Assembly: GCA_958296165.1 (NCBI GenBank)
Contig: OY282447.1
Span: 4,005,154-4,069,153 of the forward strand
Direction of reading: 5' to 3'
Length of the DNA: 64,000 nt
DNA from: an uncultured Pseudomonadales bacterium
GTDB taxonomy: Bacteria; Pseudomonadota; Gammaproteobacteria; Pseudomonadales; Azotimanducaceae
Shown here: in pieces, positions 35,376 to 44,694 of the stretch
Layout of the letters: each line of letters begins with the position of its first letter
Position numbering within the stretch: the stretch's first letter is position 1
Position numbers and translations under genes: made by a program
Notes under the pieces: model-generated
What the model was told of the DNA's origin: nothing
The model's database searches: none
Seen by the model: the letters and a program-made list of their open reading frames with translations, nothing else

Positions 35376-37415
35376 TCAAGCCGCTACGGTCTGCAACTCC
35401 ACGAAGCGCCGGTAGTGGCCGTCCGGCAACGCCATCAACTCCGCGTGGCTGCCGGTCTCGCGCAAGCTGCCGTCTTCAAGGAAGACGATCTTGTCGGCGC
35501 TGGCAATGGTGGAAAGACGATGCGCGATGACGATCACCAGCCGGTCGCGGGCCGCCTCCTTCAGCGAGCGCACCAGGAACTTCTCCGTTTCCGGATCGAG
35601 CGCGGAAGTCGGTTCGTCGAGAATCAGCACGCGCGAGTCGCGCAAGAGGCCGCGCGCGATCGCGATGCGCTGCTTCTGGCCCACCGAGAGCTTGCTCATG
35701 CTGGTGCCGAGCCTGGTGTCGTAGCCTTGCGGCAGGGCGGCGATGAAGTCGTGCGCGCCGGCGACGTGAGCAACCCGTTCGACCTCTGCTTGGCTTGCGT
35801 CCGGTTTGCCGAAGCGGATGTTGTCGCCGACGGTGTCCGAGAAGAGCTGGGTTTCCTGGAACACATACGTCACCTGGCTGCGCACGCTTGCCAAGGTCGC
35901 ATCCTTGACGTCCACGCCGTCGATCAGCACTTCGCCCTCCGTGGCGACTCGATAACGGGGAATGAGGCTGGCAAGCGACGTCTTGCCCGCGCCGGTGGGG
36001 CCGGCGATGGCGACGATCTGACCGACCTCTGCGCTCATGTTGACGCCGGCCAGGGCGCGCCGCCCGTCTGGATAGACCAGCCCGGCGTCGCGGAACACCA
36101 CGCCGCGCTCGATGGGCGGCAGGGTCTTGCTGCCTAGATCTTCCTCGCCGGGCGTGTCGGTCAGCGCGAACACGCGGCGCAGCCCGGCGGCGTGGTATTG
36201 GAGATGCACCCATGTGAGCCCCATGCTGCGCGCCGGCCCTCGAATCCATTTGAAGTAGAACAGCAGCGCACCGTAGTCGCCTGGCGACAGCACGCCGTCG
36301 ATCACTTGCGTGGAGGCGTACAGCACCGAGCCCATGACGATCATGTAGTAGCCGACTTCAACGAGCTGGCCTACCGTGATGCCCACCCACACATAGCCTC
36401 GGTAGCGCTTGAAGGACTCGCCGCTATCGTCGGCGAAACGTCCTCTCTCCTTGCGATTCCCACCCAGGCTCTGCACTGCGAGCACGTTGTCCATGCCCTC
36501 CTCGATGGTGCTGGTGGCAATGGCGCCGGCGGCCCGCGACGCCTGCGCACGGCGGCGCGACATGCGCGCGAACCCCACGGACAGGACGAAGAACAACGGG
36601 AACACCGCCGCGGTGAGCAGGATGAAGCCGGGCGAGTACGGGTAGGCGCTCATGAACGTGCCGATGGCCATCATCATCACGGCCATCGCCATGGGTATGC
36701 CCCACCAGATGCCGTAGAAGCCGTGGTTGATGGATGGCGCGTCGTACATCACGCGGTAGACGCTGTCGCCGATGCGCTGATCCTCGAGGGTCGTCATCGG
36801 CAGCGCCTTGATGCGCTCGAACAATCGTGCCCGCAGGTAGTGGTTCACCGATTGGGTCAGGCGGGTGTTGATCTTGAAATCGATGTAGCCGTAGATCCCG
36901 CCTAGGTAGCTGTGAGCGCCGTGCAGGCTGTTCTCGACGCGAGTCGCCGTGTCGTGGCCCTCCTCGAGGTTCCCCTCGGTCTCGTCCCTGGCGTTGTCGC
37001 CTTGCGCGTAGCCGCCGATCAGCAATATCAAGACGGCGAAAACCGCAAGCACCGCCAGCAGCACTTCGAGCGGCGATGCGCCGGCCAGCGCGGTGAGAAA
37101 CGGTCGCCAGATGGGCGGATAGCCGGTGGCCTCGGCGATGGGCCGGCCGAGCACCACATGGTCGATGATGATCTTCGTCGGCCACGGGATGATCGTCACC
37201 GGCACCGTGATGGCGAAGAACATGAGCGCGGCCTTGGTGAGGAAGCGGCCCAGGAAATGGCGCACCAGGAACATCCCGCGCGCAGCGATCTCCAGGGTCT
37301 CCGAGAAGGTGAGGTCCGTGTTCGTATCGATCAGGCTGGCGCGCCGATCCAGCGCCGCCTCGCGCTGACGCAGCTTCGAGCTGGGCCTCTCGGCCGGCGT
37401 GGCGGCTTGCGTCAC
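35376..37415 (-). CDS. ABC exporter half-transporter (second gene of pair)
   Basis: 679 residues from a GTG at 37415 that overlaps the upstream ABC gene by 4 nt (GTGA), so the longer frame to 37649 is rejected. The ABC membrane region is about residues 50-400 (WPTKIIIDHVVLGRP, LEDQRIGDSVYRVMYDAPSI, TSTIEEGMDNVLAVQSLGGN). The nucleotide-binding domain has Walker A GPTGAGKTS, signature KLSVGQKQRIAIARG and Walker B VLILDEPTSALD. An unusual polar loop (GDNARDETEGNLEEGHDTAT) lies between two N-terminal helices. With its partner it should form a heterodimeric exporter in the inner membrane. Substrate unknown. Confidence 0.9.
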   Translation of the reverse strand: MTQAATPAERPSSKLRQREAALDRRASLIDTNTDLTFSETLEIAARGMFLVRHFLGRFLTKAALMFFAITVPVTIIPWPTKIIIDHVVLGRPIAEATGYPPIWRPFLTALAGASPLEVLLAVLAVFAVLILLIGGYAQGDNARDETEGNLEEGHDTATRVENSLHGAHSYLGGIYGYIDFKINTRLTQSVNHYLRARLFERIKALPMTTLEDQRIGDSVYRVMYDAPSINHGFYGIWWGIPMAMAVMMMAIGTFMSAYPYSPGFILLTAAVFPLFFVLSVGFARMSRRRAQASRAAGAIATSTIEEGMDNVLAVQSLGGNRKERGRFADDSGESFKRYRGYVWVGITVGQLVEVGYYMIVMGSVLYASTQVIDGVLSPGDYGALLFYFKWIRGPARSMGLTWVHLQYHAAGLRRVFALTDTPGEEDLGSKTLPPIERGVVFRDAGLVYPDGRRALAGVNMSAEVGQIVAIAGPTGAGKTSLASLIPRYRVATEGEVLIDGVDVKDATLASVRSQVTYVFQETQLFSDTVGDNIRFGKPDASQAEVERVAHVAGAHDFIAALPQGYDTRLGTSMSKLSVGQKQRIAIARGLLRDSRVLILDEPTSALDPETEKFLVRSLKEAARDRLVIVIAHRLSTIASADKIVFLEDGSLRETGSHAELMALPDGHYRRFVELQTVAA

Positions 37416-39949
37416 GAGTCGCTGCCCGTCGCGCGGGAAAGATGCGATTCCGCCTCGACGAATGCCCGGTAGCGACCGCCGGGCGTGGCCATGAGCTGGT
37501 CGTGGTCGCCGCTCTCGATGATCCTGCCGTCGTCCAGATAGAGGATGTGATCGGCGCGGCGGATGGTGGAGATGCGGTGCGTGATGAGAAAGATGGCGCG
37601 CTTGTCCGTTTGCTGGGCGCCGCTCGCGCTCGCTGCGCCGCTTGCCCACTGCGACAGATTCGTCATCACCCGGTTTTCCGTCTCCGCGTCGAGCGCGGCG
37701 GTTGGTTCGTCGAGTATCAGCAGGGGCGTGTTCCGCACCACGGCTCGGGCGATCGACAGGCGTTGGCGCTGGCCCGTGGAAATCCGCCCGCCGCGGTCGC
37801 CGAGCACGGTGTCGAGGCCCGCCGGCAAGCCCGCCACATAGTCCTCCATGCAGGCGATGCGGATGGCTTCGCGGACTTGGCTCTCGTCCGCGTCGGCGGC
37901 GGCGTAGCGGATGTTCTCGCGCACAGACAACGCGAACAGCACGTTCTCCTGCAGTGCGATGGCGATGTTTGCCCTGAGAGATTCCACGGTGTAGGCGCGC
38001 AGATCGACGCCGTCGATCGAGACGGCGCCTGCATCGGGGTCGTACAGGCGCAGCAGAAGGCCCATCAGCGTGCTCTTGCCGGAACCGGTGGGGCCGACGA
38101 TGGCCGTGATGGTGCCGCGCTCGGCGACGAAGCTGACGCCATTGAGCACCGGCCGATCCGGCTGGTAGGCGAAGGAGACGTTATCGAAGCGCACCTCCCG
38201 TCGAATGCGCGTCAGCGGCACGGCGTCGTCGGCGTCGACGACGTCGGGCTCCAAGTCCAGGATGTCGAAGACGCGCTTCAAGCCCATGGCGATGTCCTGG
38301 GCGGACAGCCAATTCCACATGGCGCCGCGTATGCGGGCGGCTGCGCCTTGAAACTCGTCCCGCGACCACTGGTGCGCGGCGAGGTTCCAAATCACGAAAC
38401 TCAAGCCCACGAAGGCGATCAGTTCAACGGAGAACGTCGGCACGCCCAGATGCGCCCAGCGCGCGATCAGGTACTCGCTGGCGAGCATGGCGACCGCGAC
38501 GATGCTGAACGTGACGATCCCCACCAAGGCCATGAGCACCCGCACGCGATAGGCGGCGTTGAACAGGATCACCGAGTCTTCCTCGAGCCGCCGCTGAATG
38601 CGGTCCTCCGCGCCGTATGCCTTGATCAGCCGGATGGCGCTGAAGGACTCCTGCAAGCGGGAAGTCACATCGGAGGTCGCCGCCCGCGCCACCAGCGACT
38701 TGGTGCGCATGCGCGGCATGGCCCACTTCGCATAGATCAAGGTCGGGGCTACCACCGAGAGCATGATGAGACCGAGCCAAGGGCTTAAGAGCGACAGCAG
38801 GAAAACGGCCACGGCGTAGCTGAAGATCGTCGTCGAGATGCCGAGCAGACGGTCGATCACGGCGGTGACCTGCGCGCTGTCCTGATAGATGCGGAAGATC
38901 GAGTCGCCGGTGCGGTGGTCGCTGTGGTAGCTGAGCGACAGCGTGTGCCAGCGCTCCACCAGCGCGGTGCGCAAGTCCTGGTTGATGCGCTGCAATATCC
39001 AGATGTTGTACCAGCCGGCCCCGGTGCCGTACATCACCCACGAGTATTCGCCGCCGCCCACCATAACGCGCAGCGGCGTCTGGCCGACCAGCAGCGCGAC
39101 GCTGATGCCAACGTAGACCCACTGGTAGTAGTAGCGCTCCTCGACGCTCAAGGTGCGTTCGAGGATGCCGCGCGCCAAGTCGTGCTGGCCGATGGCGTTG
39201 GCCAGCACCGGAATGACCGGATCAGCTTGCAGAATCGACTGGAACAGGAGGTCCGCCAGCACGAGCCCGGTCGCCAAGCCGATCAGCTTTTGCAGATACA
39301 CCATGAAGAAGAAGTACACGAGGTGCGTGGATGCGCGCACGCGGGCGTCGATGCGGCCGTTCTCCAAGCGCAGCTGCACCAGCCAGCCGAGCGCACAGGC
39401 GCCGGTGACCCACGCGATCCACTTGCTGGCGGCGAAGTCCGGCATGGCGGCGGGGGCGACGACGACGTTGCCGTATGCGGCGAGCAGCAGCGCCGCCATC
39501 GTGGCGCCGACGCGCGGCCGTGGGCTGCTGCTGAAAGCGATGATCCAGCTCCACGCCGTCATGCCGGCGACGCAGGCGTAGACGGCGAGCGGATAGAGGA
39601 CGTGGCGTTCCGAGTTGGCTGGGAAGACGTCGTAGTAGACCAGCCCGCCGACGGCGAGCGCGGTGACTAGGTACGGGAGATAGGCGTAGGAGTAGCCGCC
39701 GCCATCGGCGCCGTGGGCTGGGATCCGATCGCTGCCGGTCGTCGCTATCCAGTGGCCGAAGAACTGCGGCTTGATGTAAGGCCACGAGCGCAGGAAGAGC
39801 TTGATGATCGACACCAGGCTGTCCTGGTCGTCCTTGATGTCCAGGTCGCGGCCGGCGGGAATGGGGCCGTCGCCCATGATCGGCAGCGCCCGCGCCAGTG
39901 CGCGCCGTTCGGCGTACTCCTGCTCGGCGCTCTTTCCGTTGTCCGGCAT
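37412..39949 (-). CDS. ABC exporter half-transporter with extended N-terminal membrane region
   Basis: 845 residues. Before the standard exporter domain there is about 180 residues with extra hydrophobic helices (YLPYLVTALAVGGLVYYDVF, YPLAVYACVAGMTAWSWIIAF, MAALLLAAYGNVVVAPAAM, STHLVYFFFMVYLQKLIG), roughly four more membrane spans than a normal half-transporter. The exporter core contains LVERWHTLSLSYHSDHRTGD. The nucleotide-binding domain has Walker A GPTGSGKST, signature ISTGQRQRLSIARA and Walker B LLILDEPTAALD. It overlaps the downstream partner gene by 4 nt and follows a small membrane protein gene, giving a three-gene operon. Confidence 0.9.
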   Translation of the reverse strand: MPDNGKSAEQEYAERRALARALPIMGDGPIPAGRDLDIKDDQDSLVSIIKLFLRSWPYIKPQFFGHWIATTGSDRIPAHGADGGGYSYAYLPYLVTALAVGGLVYYDVFPANSERHVLYPLAVYACVAGMTAWSWIIAFSSSPRPRVGATMAALLLAAYGNVVVAPAAMPDFAASKWIAWVTGACALGWLVQLRLENGRIDARVRASTHLVYFFFMVYLQKLIGLATGLVLADLLFQSILQADPVIPVLANAIGQHDLARGILERTLSVEERYYYQWVYVGISVALLVGQTPLRVMVGGGEYSWVMYGTGAGWYNIWILQRINQDLRTALVERWHTLSLSYHSDHRTGDSIFRIYQDSAQVTAVIDRLLGISTTIFSYAVAVFLLSLLSPWLGLIMLSVVAPTLIYAKWAMPRMRTKSLVARAATSDVTSRLQESFSAIRLIKAYGAEDRIQRRLEEDSVILFNAAYRVRVLMALVGIVTFSIVAVAMLASEYLIARWAHLGVPTFSVELIAFVGLSFVIWNLAAHQWSRDEFQGAAARIRGAMWNWLSAQDIAMGLKRVFDILDLEPDVVDADDAVPLTRIRREVRFDNVSFAYQPDRPVLNGVSFVAERGTITAIVGPTGSGKSTLMGLLLRLYDPDAGAVSIDGVDLRAYTVESLRANIAIALQENVLFALSVRENIRYAAADADESQVREAIRIACMEDYVAGLPAGLDTVLGDRGGRISTGQRQRLSIARAVVRNTPLLILDEPTAALDAETENRVMTNLSQWASGAASASGAQQTDKRAIFLITHRISTIRRADHILYLDDGRIIESGDHDQLMATPGGRYRAFVEAESHLSRATGSDS

Positions 39950-39955
39950 AGGCGG

Positions 39956-40252
39956 CTAGGGCGGCGGCGAGACCCGCATCCTCCGCCGTTCGCGGCGTCT
40001 GGCGATCAGCATGGCCGGATAGCCCACCAACGCGCCGAGGGAAAGCACTAGAACCGCCGAACCGACGGCCCACGCATAGGGCGCCAGGATGTTGGTTGCG
40101 ACCGTGCCCGCGAAGAACTCCCAAAGCGCATCGTTCAGGCCGATGGCGACCAACGCGATGACGGTGATGATCGGCGCGACGAAGACCAACGTGGCGACGA
40201 ACATCCTCGCGCCCAAGGCAGACGCGCGGTCCTCAAATCCCGTGTCGTTCAC
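39956..40252 (-). CDS. small two-helix membrane protein of the ABC exporter operon
   Basis: 98 residues from GTG 40252, which follows a clear CCAAAGGAGCGTGCAAAA ribosome site; the frame extends to 40405 without a better start. Two membrane helices are evident (MFVATLVFVAPIITVIALVAIG and YAWAVGSAVLVLSLGALVGY), ending in a strongly basic ARRRERRRMRV tail that should stay cytoplasmic. It lies 6 nt upstream of the large ABC gene, so a subunit or assembly role for that exporter is likely but unproven. I know no family for it. Confidence 0.65.
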   Translation of the reverse strand: MNDTGFEDRASALGARMFVATLVFVAPIITVIALVAIGLNDALWEFFAGTVATNILAPYAWAVGSAVLVLSLGALVGYPAMLIARRRERRRMRVSPPP

Positions 40253-40269
40253 TTTTGCACGCTCCTTTG

Positions 40270-40319
40270 GTACGAAAGGGGTACGAAGGGGTGCGAGGGG
40301 GCGAAGGGGCACGCCCCTT
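40270..40319. repeat. 10-bp degenerate tandem repeat ending in a 16-bp palindrome
   Basis: Units GTACGAAAGG, GGTACGAAGG, GGTGCGAGGG and GGCGAAGGGG run from 40270 and end in the perfect palindrome AAGGGGCACGCCCCTT (40304-40319). They lie just upstream of the ribosome site of the ABC operon (minus strand), downstream of a CGCTATAGT box near 40367-40375 that could be its -10. The hairpin would fall in the 5' untranslated leader. Confidence 0.55.
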
Positions 40320-40457
40320 GCGTTGCTCGACGGTGCCCCCGCTCCGAAACCCTCCAATAACCGACTATAGCGCACGCCAGCGCTTGCCGTGCCGGATCGC
40401 CGCATGTCTCAGATGCCAGCCGGCGACTGCTCCGCCTGCGGCCCTGCACAGTGGTCG

Positions 40458-41351
40458 TCAATCAAGCCGCGGCACGGCGTCGGCCGGCAGCTGCGGCCAT
40501 ATCTCGGCCCACAGGAGCAGCAGGCGCTGCAGCTGCATCGGCCGGTTCAGACCGGTGTTGACGAGTGCCGCCCGTCGCACGGCGAGCAATGCCGCGGCGA
40601 ACGCGAGGATCGGTGCGATGCTTGGCGCTGGCGCGTGCCGGGCCAGCCAATGCACGATGCGCAGCCAACGCCCGGCGAGTTCGGCGAGATCGTCGTCGCG
40701 CAGCGCCTGGGCTAGGTCGCGGCCTGCCGCTGGCTTGCGCCCAGCCGTTGCCAACGTCGGCCACAGTGGAGTCTGTTCCCGTTCGATGGCGTCGAGAACG
40801 GCGAACGGCGCTCCGCCGTACTCCACCGCCAGATAGCCCGTTGGCGCCGGATCAGCGCCGGATTGAGCGAGCCAGGCGAGCACCTCCGAGGTGCGCGAAG
40901 GATGCACTTCGATACGCTGACAGCGGCTGCGCACCGTCGCAAGCAGTCGCTCCGGAGCGCCCGTCACTAGCGCAAGGAAGCTCTCCGGCGGCGGTTCCTC
41001 CAACGTCTTCAGCAGCGCGTTGGCGGCGTTCTGGTTCATCCGCTCGGCGCCGGCAACAACCGCAATCTTGCGGTTGGCGAGGCGCGGCGTCTGCATGAGG
41101 AAGTTGATCAGAAGGCGGATGGCGTCGATCTTGATGACGCCGTCTTCGGGCGCCAGCCAACGCAGGTCCGGATGGGCCACCTCCTGCGCTACGCTGCCAG
41201 CCGGCAGGCCGATGACGTCTACCGCGAGAGCGGCGGCCACGCGATCCTCGCCCCAGCCGCCCGGGCCCTGAATCAAGAGCGCATGCGGCAGGCGCGTGGC
41301 TAGGCCTCGCACTTGGCGCAGCGCGTCGGCTAGCCACGGCGGTTCGTTCAC
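40458..41351 (-). CDS. holB: DNA polymerase III delta-prime subunit
   Basis: 297 residues. It has the clamp-loader AAA+ layout: LLIQGPGGWGEDRVAAALAV in place of a strict Walker A, AVVAGAERMNQNAANALLKTLEEPP (the NALLKTLEEPP signature) and the arginine-finger region TVRSRCQRIEV. The zinc-binding four-cysteine module of Escherichia coli delta-prime is absent: between DVIGLPAGS and HPDLRWLAPEDG there are no cysteines. Its role is in loading the sliding clamp. It overlaps the tmk stop by 1 nt, in the usual gammaproteobacterial order. Confidence 0.9.
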   Translation of the reverse strand: MNEPPWLADALRQVRGLATRLPHALLIQGPGGWGEDRVAAALAVDVIGLPAGSVAQEVAHPDLRWLAPEDGVIKIDAIRLLINFLMQTPRLANRKIAVVAGAERMNQNAANALLKTLEEPPPESFLALVTGAPERLLATVRSRCQRIEVHPSRTSEVLAWLAQSGADPAPTGYLAVEYGGAPFAVLDAIEREQTPLWPTLATAGRKPAAGRDLAQALRDDDLAELAGRWLRIVHWLARHAPAPSIAPILAFAAALLAVRRAALVNTGLNRPMQLQRLLLLWAEIWPQLPADAVPRLD

Positions 41352-41977
41352 TAGGGTGCCGCTAGGAAGCGTTCCAAGGCGCGTTCGATGTCGCGGCGCA
41401 CCCCGCCGTGCCCTTGCCCGGCATCGATCTGGACGATGCGTTCGTGTTCCTGTGCCCGCTGTCGAAACACCGCCCTTGCGCGCTCGAAGAACTCTTCCGG
41501 TTGGCGCTCGAAGCGGTCGTGTTCGCGGCCTCTGATGCGCTCTAGCGCCACATCGGTCGGCGCGTCGAGATACAGCGTGAGGTGCGGCCAGCGGTCGTGG
41601 TGAACTTGCGCCGCCAGCGCCTCCAAAAGCGCCGTGGGAACGCCCCGGCCGCCGCCTTGGTACGCAAAAGTGGAATCTGTAAAGCGGTCGCAGAGCACCC
41701 AGCGACCGCTTTGCAGGGCTGGCTCGATTACTGTGGCGAAATGCTGAGCGCGGGCTGCGAAGATCAACAGCGTCTCGGCGAGCGCGTCTACGCGCTCATC
41801 GCGCGGCGCTAGGAGCACGGTGCGTATTTCTTCCGCCAGCGGCGTGCCGCCGGGTTCGCGCGTTACCAGTGCGTCGATGCCCCTTGCGCCTAGAAATCGA
41901 TGCACGAAAGCTAAGCTGGTGCTCTTGCCGGCGCCTTCGGCGCCCTCCAGAGTGATGAAACGTCCGGTGCCGTTCAT
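41351..41977 (-). CDS. tmk: thymidylate kinase
   Basis: 208 residues. P-loop LEGAEGAGKSTSLAF at residues 9-23, DR(F/Y) motif VLCDRFTDSTFAYQGGGRG, and the lid region RGREHDRFERQPEEFFERA. It phosphorylates dTMP to dTDP in the cytosol. The start overlaps the mltG stop by 4 nt, and the gene is translationally coupled to holB downstream. Length and motifs are normal. Confidence 0.95.
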   Translation of the reverse strand: MNGTGRFITLEGAEGAGKSTSLAFVHRFLGARGIDALVTREPGGTPLAEEIRTVLLAPRDERVDALAETLLIFAARAQHFATVIEPALQSGRWVLCDRFTDSTFAYQGGGRGVPTALLEALAAQVHHDRWPHLTLYLDAPTDVALERIRGREHDRFERQPEEFFERARAVFRQRAQEHERIVQIDAGQGHGGVRRDIERALERFLAAP

Positions 41978-42984
41978 CGCCCTGCGCGCAGCTGATAGCG
42001 CCGCACGGCGGCGTTGTGTTCGGCGAGAGTCGTCGAGAATTCGCTGCTGCCGTCTCCGCGCGAGACGAAATACAGCGCTTCGCCGTCGTGCGGATGCAGG
42101 GCGGCATCGATGGAAGCCAGGCTAGGCAGGGCGATGGGCGTTGGCGGCAGGCCGGCGCGCCGGTAGGTGTTGTAGGCGTTGTCCGTCTGCAAGTGCAGCC
42201 GAGTGAGATTGCCATCGAAGGCGTCTCCCAAGCCGTAGATCACCGTAGGGTCGGACTGCAGGCGCATTCCCGTGTGGAGTCGGCGCACGAATACGCCGGC
42301 CACCTTGGCGCGGTCGGCGGCGAGAGCGGTTTCCTTCTCCACGATAGACGCCATTATCAACGCTTCGTAGGGCGTTGCGTAGGCTAGCCCGGGCTTGCGC
42401 TCGGCCCACGCCTTGGCAAGCGTTTCTTCCATCTTGGCGTGGGCGCGAGCGAGCAGCGCCGATGCCGGATAGCCGCGCGCAAACAGATAGGTATCTGGAA
42501 AGAAGCGGCCCTCCGCATGCCCATCGCCTAGGCCCAGCCGTGCCAGCACGTCTTCCGCCCGCGCATCGGTGAGGTCGAACTCGATCCGAGCGTCTTTGGC
42601 CAGTTGCGCCAGCAGCGCCGCCGAGGTATGTCCTTCCGGGATGCGCAAGCGGTGCAGCACCACTTTGCCGGCAACCAAACGATCCAAGAGCAGGTCCGGC
42701 GTGTCGCCTTGCCGCAGCCGGTATTCGCCGCTTTTCACCGATTCCTGCAGGCCGCGCTGTTTGGCGCGCAACACGAAGGGAGTGCGATTCACCACGCCTG
42801 CGGTCGCTAGAGTCTCCGCCACGGCCGAGAAGCTCTGGCCGGGCGGAATCGTGATCTGGACGGCTTTCGTTAGCGGCAGTGGCTGTCCTGCCCAGTGCGC
42901 CAGGTAGACCTTGACGCCAACGAGCACTGCAAGGCCCATGACGATTACGGCCGTGGGGATGAACAGTAGGCGTTTGGGCGCCAT
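41974..42984 (-). CDS. mltG: endolytic murein transglycosylase
   Basis: 336 residues with one N-terminal membrane helix (LLFIPTAVIVMGLAVLVGVKVYL), a LysM-like domain (QITIPPGQSFSAVAETLATA) and the YceG/MltG catalytic region. The catalytic glutamate sits in IMASIVEKETALAADRAKVA, followed by VFVRRLHTGMRLQSDPTVIYG, NTYRRAGLPPTPIALPSLAS and YFVSRGDGSSEFSTTLAEHN. It cleaves nascent peptidoglycan strands in the periplasm. It lies directly downstream of fabF, the place where pabC would normally intervene in many gammaproteobacteria; pabC is missing. Confidence 0.93.
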   Translation of the reverse strand: MAPKRLLFIPTAVIVMGLAVLVGVKVYLAHWAGQPLPLTKAVQITIPPGQSFSAVAETLATAGVVNRTPFVLRAKQRGLQESVKSGEYRLRQGDTPDLLLDRLVAGKVVLHRLRIPEGHTSAALLAQLAKDARIEFDLTDARAEDVLARLGLGDGHAEGRFFPDTYLFARGYPASALLARAHAKMEETLAKAWAERKPGLAYATPYEALIMASIVEKETALAADRAKVAGVFVRRLHTGMRLQSDPTVIYGLGDAFDGNLTRLHLQTDNAYNTYRRAGLPPTPIALPSLASIDAALHPHDGEALYFVSRGDGSSEFSTTLAEHNAAVRRYQLRAGR

Positions 42985-43038
42985 CCTCTAAGACTCTGCA
43001 AGATCTCGTTGCCGCCGCCGACGGCCAGGCAACATGCA

Positions 43039-44280
43039 CTACACGGCGGCGAATATCAGCGTGCCGTTGGTGCCGCCGAATCCGAACGAGTTGGAGAGTG
43101 CCGCTTGGATGGGCATCTCGCGCGGCACATGCGGCACGAAGTCCAAATCGCAGGCCGGGTCCGGGTTGTCCAAATTGATGGTGGGAGGGGCGACCTGCTT
43201 CGCTATCGCCAGCACCGAGAAGATGCCTTCCACCGCGCCGGCGGCGCCGAGCAAGTGGCCGATCATGGATTTGCTGGAGCTGACGGCCACCGATGTGCGG
43301 CTACCGAACACGGCTTTGATGGCCAATGTCTCGGCGATGTCGCCCTGCGGGGTGGAGGTGCCGTGTGCATTGATGTAATCGACGTCGTCTGCTTTCAATT
43401 CGGCATCGGTGAGCGCGTTGCGCATCGATGCGACCGCGCCGCGCCCGTCGTCCGGCGGGCTGGTGATGTGCCAGCCGTCCGCACTCATGCCGAAACCGAC
43501 GACCTCGCAATAGATGTTGGCGTTCCGCGCCTTGGCGCGCTCGTACTCTTCGAGCACCAAAACGCCGGCGCCGGCGCCGAGCACGAAGCCGTCGCGATCT
43601 CGATCCCAGGGGCGGCTGGCGCGTTCGGGATCGTCGTTGCGGGTGGACAGCGCCTTCATGGACGCGAAGCCAGCGACCGTCACCGGCGAAGTAGCCTGTT
43701 CGGCGCCACCGACCACCATCACGTCCGCCTCGCCATGCTGGATCATGCGCATGCCAAAGCCGATGTTGTGCGTGCCGGTAGTGCAGGCGGTCACGATGGC
43801 GATGTTGGGACCGCGAAAGCCGTACTTGATGGAGAGATTGCCGGAGATCATGTTGATCACGCTGGACGGCACGAAGAAGGGCGAGACGCGCCCCGGGCCG
43901 CGATCCATGCAAACCGAGTGGGTGGCCTCGATGGTGTTGATGCCGCCGATGCCGGAGCCGATGGCTACGCCTATGCGCTCGGCGGCGTCGGCCTCGCCGC
44001 CGGCGTCTTCAAGGCCGGCGTCGCGCACCGCCTGGATGCCGGCCACCATGCCGTACAGGATGAAGTCGTCGAGGCGGCGCGCTTCCTTGCGGTCGATGTA
44101 GTCGGCAACGGGCGCATCCTTGACGCTGGCGGCAATCGTGACGCTCTGGCCGCTGGTATCGAAGGAGTCGATGGTTGCCGCCCCGCTCTTGCCAGCGAGG
44201 GCGTTCTCCCATGCCTCATCGACGCTGTTGCCGATGGGCGACAAGAGGCCAAGGCCCGTCACGACGACTCGTCTGCTCAT
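43039..44280 (-). CDS. fabF: 3-oxoacyl-ACP synthase II
   Basis: 413 residues. The catalytic triad is complete: C166 in [14 protein letters not shown]306 in [12 protein letters not shown] and H342 in [13 protein letters not shown]. It condenses malonyl-ACP with acyl-ACP in fatty acid elongation. The ATG at 44280 is the natural start, and the gene follows acpP by 92 nt on the same strand. Length and motifs are normal for FabF. Confidence 0.96.
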   Translation of the reverse strand: MSRRVVVTGLGLLSPIGNSVDEAWENALAGKSGAATIDSFDTSGQSVTIAASVKDAPVADYIDRKEARRLDDFILYGMVAGIQAVRDAGLEDAGGEADAAERIGVAIGSGIGGINTIEATHSVCMDRGPGRVSPFFVPSSVINMISGNLSIKYGFRGPNIAIVTACTTGTHNIGFGMRMIQHGEADVMVVGGAEQATSPVTVAGFASMKALSTRNDDPERASRPWDRDRDGFVLGAGAGVLVLEEYERAKARNANIYCEVVGFGMSADGWHITSPPDDGRGAVASMRNALTDAELKADDVDYINAHGTSTPQGDIAETLAIKAVFGSRTSVAVSSSKSMIGHLLGAAGAVEGIFSVLAIAKQVAPPTINLDNPDPACDLDFVPHVPREMPIQAALSNSFGFGGTNGTLIFAAV

Positions 44281-44372
44281 CTAAGGCACCTTAAGGCACT
44301 GGTGCCGGAACCGTCGCGCTCCCTCCTGGCTCTGGCTACCTCGCGCGCACCGTGGCGTTGTTCCATGAGACC

Positions 44373-44606
44373 CTACTGGTGCGCCAGAATGTAATCGATG
44401 GCCTCTTTGACCGTGGTGATGTTCTCGGCTTCCTCGTCGGGGATTTCGGTCTCGAACTCCTCCTCGAGAGCCATGACGAGTTCAACCGTGTCTAGCGAGT
44501 CGGCGCCGAGATCGTCGACGAACGATGCTTCGTCCTTGACCTCGTCGTCCTTCACGCCCAACTGCTCGCAGATCAGCTTTTTGACCCGTTCTTCGACACT
44601 GCTCAT
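44373..44606 (-). CDS. acpP: acyl carrier protein
   Basis: 77 residues from ATG 44606, with AGGAGC 7 nt upstream; a TTG at 44612 is less likely. The phosphopantetheine serine is S37 in [10 protein letters not shown], within the acidic four-helix ACP pattern ([10 protein letters not shown]-like, [19 protein letters not shown]). It carries the growing acyl chain. fabG, which usually precedes acpP, is not there: 69 nt upstream lies an insertion site, so the promoter must fit between 44607 and the 19-bp repeat at 44676 or be supplied by the element. Confidence 0.96.
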   Translation of the reverse strand: MSSVEERVKKLICEQLGVKDDEVKDEASFVDDLGADSLDTVELVMALEEEFETEIPDEEAENITTVKEAIDYILAHQ

Positions 44607-44694
44607 GTCCAATAGCTCCTGTGTGTGGTAGTTCGAATTGGCGCGGCGTAGTTTAGCCGCTTTGCGGCGCGTTAGACACCGCTGTTTGGCAACC

